Below, piece after piece: positions 7,749 through 11,023 of a DNA stretch of 11,023 nucleotides. Every line of letters starts with the position of its first letter. Position 1 is the stretch's first letter. The notes beneath the pieces were generated by a model. The model saw only the letters and a program-made list of their open reading frames with translations, was not told the origin of the DNA and did no database searches. Position numbers and translations under genes: made by a program. This DNA is from UBA9715 sp045614225 (lineage in GTDB: Bacteria; Actinomycetota; Coriobacteriia; Coriobacteriales; Eggerthellaceae): NCBI GenBank assembly GCA_045614225.1, contig JAZLCO010000125.1:1-11023 (forward strand), given 5' to 3'.

Positions 7749-7777
7749 ATTATCCCCCTTTATTGGGTCAGTGACCA
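7749..7777 (-). promoter_or_regulatory. Candidate birA promoter with overlapping palindrome
   Basis: On the minus strand TGGTCA (7772-7777, four of six to the -35 consensus) is 17 bases from GATAAT (7749-7754, five of six). Transcription would start near 7742, about 35 bases before the birA ATG. GGTCA-G-TGACC (7766-7776) is a perfect 11-base odd palindrome that overlaps the -35 and could be an operator. Confidence 0.4.
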
Positions 7778-7807
7778 GAGTGTATCGATTGAAACCGAAC
7801 GTCTTTC

Positions 7808-9574
7808 CTATTGTTCTTCGTACAAGGAAATCGCCAGCGGCAAGTACTTCTTGGCGTACTTGTAATAGATGTAGAGCCATTCGCCCACAAAATCGCCTTC
7901 CGATTCCTTCTGGAGCGACCAGATGTACCAGCACCAACCCGCAAGACCTACGAAAACGAAGTTGTGCCGCTTTTCCTCAAGCGTGGGCTTCCTGCCATAG
8001 TACAGCTCGAGGGCGCGTTCGGCCTCAGCGTCGTCGAGCATGCACGTTACGACAAACGTGCCATAATCGCTTGCAAAATCTGACATGCCAGCGTACTCCC
8101 AATCGATAAGACTTAGCGTCCCATCCTCGCCGTAAAGCAAGTTTAGATTGAAGAAATCGTTGTGAGTGAGGCACTTCGGAGCCCCGTCTGCTTCAGCAAG
8201 CTCCCGTGCATGTATCGCCTGAGCCCTCAACTCATCGTAGCCCGGCACCTCAATCGGCCCCTTTTCGAGAAGCATGGCCTCGTACTTGAGCCCCTCCTCG
8301 AGATAGTCGAACGACCTGTCGAGGCTAACGTCCTGAGCATGCAATTTCCTAGCAACTGCCATAGCTTCTGCCAACTCAGCTTCGTTGTGCGGATCGAGCT
8401 CGCGCGCATTCGGGATGAATTTCGAGATTTTCCAACCACGCTCTGGGTCCTCTGCCACGAACGTGCTATCAATACCGATCGCCTTGCCCAGCTCAAGCGC
8501 TTGAAGCTCTGCAGCCCGGTCAATCATCTGTTCGGTCCCTACGCCGGGGTGGCGGTACACGTATTCCCCACTGTCAACCGTAAAATGACACGAGAGGTTC
8601 GTAAGCCCTTGCTTGAGCGCATAGACATCTCGAATTTCGGAACGATCACAACCAAGCACCGACTCGATGTGATTGAAAATATCGACATCAACATTCTCTA
8701 GGAACAGCGGGTCGAAATCCTTCATCTCGTCGAGCGAATCGAACTCATGAACCGTACCGCTTTCAAGCTTATGGACCTCCATATCGAGCTCGCCAATATG
8801 GTCGGAGTAGATTTCTTCCCAAAGCTTGGTCGCGGTTTGAGGTTCATCGTACTCCGCCTCGAGAATCTCGCGGAATCTATCAGAAAACGCATGGTCGAAA
8901 TACGCCACGTCGGCCATGTACCACGAGGCCTCACCGCCGATGGTCACGCCGGTAATTCGGTTGGACCCGCCGATCTTGAGGCACCATTCGTCAGTTTTGC
9001 CTTCGGCGTACTCTGCAAAGTAGCACGCCTTCCACATGTATTGCTTAAACGGATTCGCGGTCAAATAGAGATCTGACGTGCAAATATAGGTGTTTCCGAG
9101 CTTTTCGCGAACACGCATCAACGTAGAGTTGTTATTGCGTTTCGCGTAATCGGGATTCACCACAATCTCGACGCTATATTTCTCTTCCAGATAGAAGAAC
9201 AGTTCCTTTTTGTAACCAACAACCACAATAATGTCTTCAATTCCTGCCTCACGCAGCATCTCGATTTGCCGCTCGATGAGAATCTCACCATGCACCATCA
9301 GCAGCCCTTTAGGCTTCTCATAGGAAATCGGCACGAAACGCGACGATAGGCCAGCCGCCATTATGACGGCATTTTCAACCTTGTATGGTTCGAGTTCTTT
9401 CATTCCCCGTGGGGTGATTGCACCACGCTCAACAAGTTTTGCGTTCTCCAAACCTTTATGCACCTTGTTTACGCGACCAAGCGAGGCGCTCAAGGCTTGA
9501 GCAAGCTCTCTTTGGGTCAATCCCGGATTGTCCTTGATTGCACAGAGCATTTCGAATTCGTTTTTGTTAATCAT
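7808..9574 (-). CDS. Winged-helix / phosphocholine cytidylyltransferase (LicC) / choline kinase (LicA) fusion
   Basis: A 588-residue three-part protein that should phosphorylate choline and convert phosphocholine to CDP-choline in the cytoplasm. Residues 1-62 form a MarR-like winged helix (LTQRELAQALSASLGRVNK, helix-turn-helix). Residues 66-310 are a nucleotidyltransferase with AVIMAAGLSSRF (69-80), EKPKGLL (86-92) and TSDLY (166-170, metal ligand D168). Residues 315-588 are a choline/ethanolamine-kinase-like domain with KQGLTNLSCHF (321-331), catalytic-loop HNDFFNLN (471-478, D473) and IDWEYA (490-495, D491). ATG at 9574 was chosen over ATG at 9634 because the longer form would place coding sequence over the likely -10 (9616-9621) and palindrome, and because MINKNEFEML is a natural start for this helix-turn-helix. 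The ribosome site is weak. The gene is divergent from a DMT transporter. The substrate could be another amino alcohol such as ethanolamine. Confidence 0.85.
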   Translation of the reverse strand: MINKNEFEMLCAIKDNPGLTQRELAQALSASLGRVNKVHKGLENAKLVERGAITPRGMKELEPYKVENAVIMAAGLSSRFVPISYEKPKGLLMVHGEILIERQIEMLREAGIEDIIVVVGYKKELFFYLEEKYSVEIVVNPDYAKRNNNSTLMRVREKLGNTYICTSDLYLTANPFKQYMWKACYFAEYAEGKTDEWCLKIGGSNRITGVTIGGEASWYMADVAYFDHAFSDRFREILEAEYDEPQTATKLWEEIYSDHIGELDMEVHKLESGTVHEFDSLDEMKDFDPLFLENVDVDIFNHIESVLGCDRSEIRDVYALKQGLTNLSCHFTVDSGEYVYRHPGVGTEQMIDRAAELQALELGKAIGIDSTFVAEDPERGWKISKFIPNARELDPHNEAELAEAMAVARKLHAQDVSLDRSFDYLEEGLKYEAMLLEKGPIEVPGYDELRAQAIHARELAEADGAPKCLTHNDFFNLNLLYGEDGTLSLIDWEYAGMSDFASDYGTFVVTCMLDDAEAERALELYYGRKPTLEEKRHNFVFVGLAGWCWYIWSLQKESEGDFVGEWLYIYYKYAKKYLPLAISLYEEQ

Positions 9575-9615
9575 GATGTTACTTTCGATTTTGTCATTGA
9601 TAAATGGGCGTTCGC

Positions 9616-9644
9616 AGTATACCATTATGTTCATGTTTCATGAA
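9616..9644 (-). promoter_or_regulatory. Candidate promoter of the wHTH-LicC-LicA gene
   Basis: On the minus strand TATACT (9616-9621, five of six) is 17 bases from TTCATG (9639-9644, three of six). The predicted transcript start near 9609 gives a leader of about 35 bases to the ATG at 9574. The -35 lies inside the palindromes at 9627-9657, so a bound protein there would block it. Confidence 0.4.
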
Positions 9645-9657
9645 CATCATCATGAAA
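9627..9657. promoter_or_regulatory. Overlapping palindromic operator candidate between licCA and the transporter
   Basis: ATGTTCATG (9627-9635) and CATGAACAT (9639-9647) are perfect 9-base inverses around TTT. Overlapping them, TTTCATGA (9636-9643) and TCATGAAA (9650-9657) are perfect 8-base inverses around ACATCA. The site therefore holds three TTCATGAA-like half-sites. It sits between divergent genes and covers the proposed licCA -35, the usual place for a repressor. The winged helix at the start of the LicC/LicA protein is an obvious candidate binder, but this is inference. Confidence 0.5.
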
Positions 9658-9698
9658 ATGAGATTTATTGAGTTCCACATCTTGAAGTGACAGCAACC

Positions 9699-9724
9699 CA
9701 GCTGCGAACACATTTAAGCAGCTG
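9699..9724 (+). promoter_or_regulatory. Inverted repeat just upstream of the transporter ribosome site
   Basis: CAGCTGC (9699-9705) and GCAGCTG (9718-9724) are perfect 7-base inverses separated by 12 bases, ending 11 bases before the ribosome site GGGAGG (9736-9741). It could be an operator for the plus-strand gene or a leader hairpin. GTGACA (9687-9692) resembles a -35, but no good -10 is seen at the right distance. Confidence 0.35.
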
Positions 9725-9750
9725 AAGTCGACAGTGGGAGGCCTAACAAC

Positions 9751-10863
9751 ATGGATCAGCAAATCGCCCAGCTCCGCGAAGAGAGGCGGAGAAAGTATTT
9801 TGTCCGTGGTGTCGCATTCGCGATTGCATCAGGCATGTGCTACGGGCTTTACACCGGTTTCCTCACACTCGCCGAGACCCAAGGCGTTTGGGGGGAATGG
9901 TTTGCGGGCGAACCATGGGGTAACGGCAACCCTGCCTTGAGCGCATTCGTGATCACGTTCGTTTTGGCAGCCCTCGCCGCAGGAATCAACGATTTCTTCA
10001 GCGGGGTGTGGTCGCTTGCCATGTGCGCGAAGAATCGCCAACTGGGCGATTTCTGGAAAACCGTGAAGACAAAACCGGGTTGGATCATGATTCTGTGTGC
10101 CGTCATCGGCGGGCCCGTGGCAACAATTGCTTACATCATCGGACTGAACTCGGCAACGGCAGCGGGCAATCCTGGTGTCATCGTGCCCATCGCAGCACTC
10201 AACTGTGCAATCGGCGCCATTCTCGGACGAGTTTTCTTCAAGCAAGAGTTGAACGCACATAAGATCATCGGCATCCTGATTTGCCTGTTCGCAGGCGCTC
10301 TCATCGGCGGTACGAGCTTTGCGGCCATGGGTCCCGAAGCGCTCATCGGTTGCCTGTTCGCATTCATCGCAGCGTTCGGCTGGGGTTTCGAAGGGTGTGT
10401 CGCCGGCTTCGGCACCATCCTCATCGACTACCGCATCGGCATCGCCATCCGCCAAACAACCGCAGGCATTCTCGAGCTGTTCGTGATGTTCCCCCTTCTG
10501 TCCGTGCTTGGCGGGGAAGCAGCTTGCATTCCCAACCTCGCAGGCGCCGCAATCACGAGTCCCGCACTGCTTATCTTCCTTATCTCTGGCTTCTTCGCCA
10601 TGCCGGCATATTCGTTCTGGTACAAAGGCAACTCGATGTGCGGCGCAGCACTCGGCATGGCTTGCAACGGCATGTACGCATTCTGGGGGCCGTTCTTCAT
10701 TTGGATCATCATGGGCGTGCTCGATTTGGGCGGCGTGGCAGCGGACTTCCCACCCCTTGCGCCCATCCAGTGGGTAGGAGCGCTCATCATGGTCGTGGGC
10801 ATCTTCTGCATCGCCGTGAATCCAAAGAATCTTCTAGGCAAGCGCAACGGAAAGGAGGCGTAG
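9751..10863 (+). CDS. EamA/DMT-superfamily transporter, 10 membrane helices, possible choline permease
   Basis: A 370-residue inner-membrane protein of the drug/metabolite transporter superfamily. Hydrophobic helices fall near 18-40, 64-88, 110-131, 143-162, 170-187, 195-216, 234-254, 268-290, 298-320 and 338-356, giving two five-helix EamA-type halves. The first half ends with the typical NPGVIVPIAALNCAIGAIL and FFKQELNAHKIIGI stretches (140-158, 162-175). The N-terminus is a charged helix (1-17), and a longer loop (about 41-62) is unusual for the family. ATG follows GGGAGG at 9 bases. The gene is divergent from the LicC/LicA fusion and shares its palindrome-rich control region; LicB, the choline permease of Haemophilus and Streptococcus lic loci, belongs to the same superfamily, so choline or a related amine is the best guess. 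The sequence alone does not set the substrate. It is followed closely by another gene, probably in the same transcript. Confidence 0.75.
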   Translation: MDQQIAQLREERRRKYFVRGVAFAIASGMCYGLYTGFLTLAETQGVWGEWFAGEPWGNGNPALSAFVITFVLAALAAGINDFFSGVWSLAMCAKNRQLGDFWKTVKTKPGWIMILCAVIGGPVATIAYIIGLNSATAAGNPGVIVPIAALNCAIGAILGRVFFKQELNAHKIIGILICLFAGALIGGTSFAAMGPEALIGCLFAFIAAFGWGFEGCVAGFGTILIDYRIGIAIRQTTAGILELFVMFPLLSVLGGEAACIPNLAGAAITSPALLIFLISGFFAMPAYSFWYKGNSMCGAALGMACNGMYAFWGPFFIWIIMGVLDLGGVAADFPPLAPIQWVGALIMVVGIFCIAVNPKNLLGKRNGKEA

Positions 10864-10867
10864 AGCC

Positions 10868-11023
10868 ATGGCGAACGAAAAGGAACTCATCCCCCTGTAC
10901 TATGCAATCATCAAGTATTTCCTGGATGGCACCGAAGCATGCGCCGACGACGTCGTGACAGCGCTTTCCCCGAATTACGGCAACTACAAGCTGCTCACTC
11001 ACAAAGATGTCGAAGAAGCTCTT
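10868..11023 (+). CDS. Partial unrecognised protein (N-terminal 52 residues), co-transcribed with the transporter
   Basis: The frame opens with ATG at 10868, 4 bases after the transporter stop, and runs off the right edge without a stop. A strong ribosome site, AAAGGAGG (10851-10858), lies 9 bases upstream inside the end of the transporter gene, so the start is secure and translation is probably coupled. The visible part (MANEKELIPLYYAIIKYFLDG onwards) looks helical: an amphipathic helix at about 5-20, a second at 24-33 and a third beginning near 44 (THKDVEEAL). That spacing would suit a small winged-helix or adaptor protein. I do not recognise the family and assign no function. Tight coupling suggests a role with the transporter, perhaps as a cytoplasmic partner or regulator. 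Confidence 0.8.
   Translation, partial: MANEKELIPLYYAIIKYFLDGTEACADDVVTALSPNYGNYKLLTHKDVEEAL

Noticed and set aside
7721..7750. Nine-codon open frame (MITSWASTT) with a G-rich ribosome-like site before birA.
   Set aside because: The ATG lies inside the proposed -10 GATAAT and upstream of the predicted transcript start, so the G-rich tract is better read as promoter sequence.
7704..7937. Minus-strand frame whose stop overlaps the birA ATG (ATGA), with a protein-like end.
   Set aside because: It lies mostly inside the LicC/LicA gene in another frame and has no start codon within the gap itself, so it is probably a shadow; the ATGA overlap is likely coincidental.
9575..9634. A 20-residue N-terminal extension of the LicC/LicA fusion from ATG at 9634.
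   Set aside because: It has no ribosome site, spans the likely -10 and part of the palindrome, and adds residues unlike the conserved domain start. If transcription starts upstream it could be real.
9829..10455. A 208-codon minus-strand frame opposite the transporter.
   Set aside because: It is rich in Asp, Glu, Cys and His, as expected for the antisense of hydrophobic codons, with no domain or ribosome site. The plus-strand transporter has clear membrane helices and a good ribosome site.
10281..10958. A 225-codon plus-strand frame overlapping the transporter and the next gene.
   Set aside because: It is a +1-type shadow extremely rich in Arg, His and Pro, with no plausible fold and in conflict with two well-supported genes.

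Overview
The window reads as the chromosome of a Gram-positive-type bacterium of moderate GC content with cell-surface polymer genes. Protein style, including a YidC-like/TagF-like fusion, a helix-turn-helix/LicC/LicA fusion and a Tat lipoprotein hydrolase, suggests the Coriobacteriia (Actinomycetota), perhaps a Cryptobacterium-like Eggerthellaceae member. That placement rests on remembered protein style and rough base composition, so it is tentative. I see no rRNA, tRNA, CRISPR array, insertion sequence or phage gene.

Layout. Positions 1-291 hold no convincing gene but are rich in inverted repeats: a strong GC hairpin at the left edge and a nested structure at about 110-210. Positions 292-4335 (minus strand) form a two-gene operon. 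First comes a membrane insertase-like domain fused to a CDP-glycerol glycerophosphotransferase-like domain; 3 bases after its stop comes a multi-pass membrane protein of the alkaline phosphatase/sulfatase superfamily (lipoteichoic-acid-synthase-like fold). An intergenic region with a good extended -10 and a hairpin separates this operon from cca (4468-5817, plus), the tRNA nucleotidyltransferase. cca converges, with a 15-base gap, on a Tat-exported lipoprotein alpha/beta-hydrolase (5833-6819, minus). Upstream of that, also on the minus strand, are a monofunctional biotin-protein ligase (6907-7707) and a winged-helix/phosphocholine cytidylyltransferase/choline kinase fusion (7808-9574). The last gene is divergent from a 10-helix EamA/DMT-family transporter (9751-10863), followed by the start of an unrecognised gene (10868 to the window edge). 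The divergent intergenic region carries two overlapping palindromes and a third inverted repeat.

How the genes may work together. LicA- and LicC-type activities turn choline into CDP-choline for decorating surface polymers. The divergent transporter is a candidate for substrate uptake in the manner of LicB, but this is inference. The left-hand operon looks suited to building or modifying a glycerol-phosphate-type polymer at the membrane. Together they suggest a phosphocholine-decorated, teichoic-like envelope polymer. No LicD-type phosphocholine transferase is present in the window, so the link between the two loci is unproven. cca and birA are housekeeping genes with no visible link to the envelope genes.
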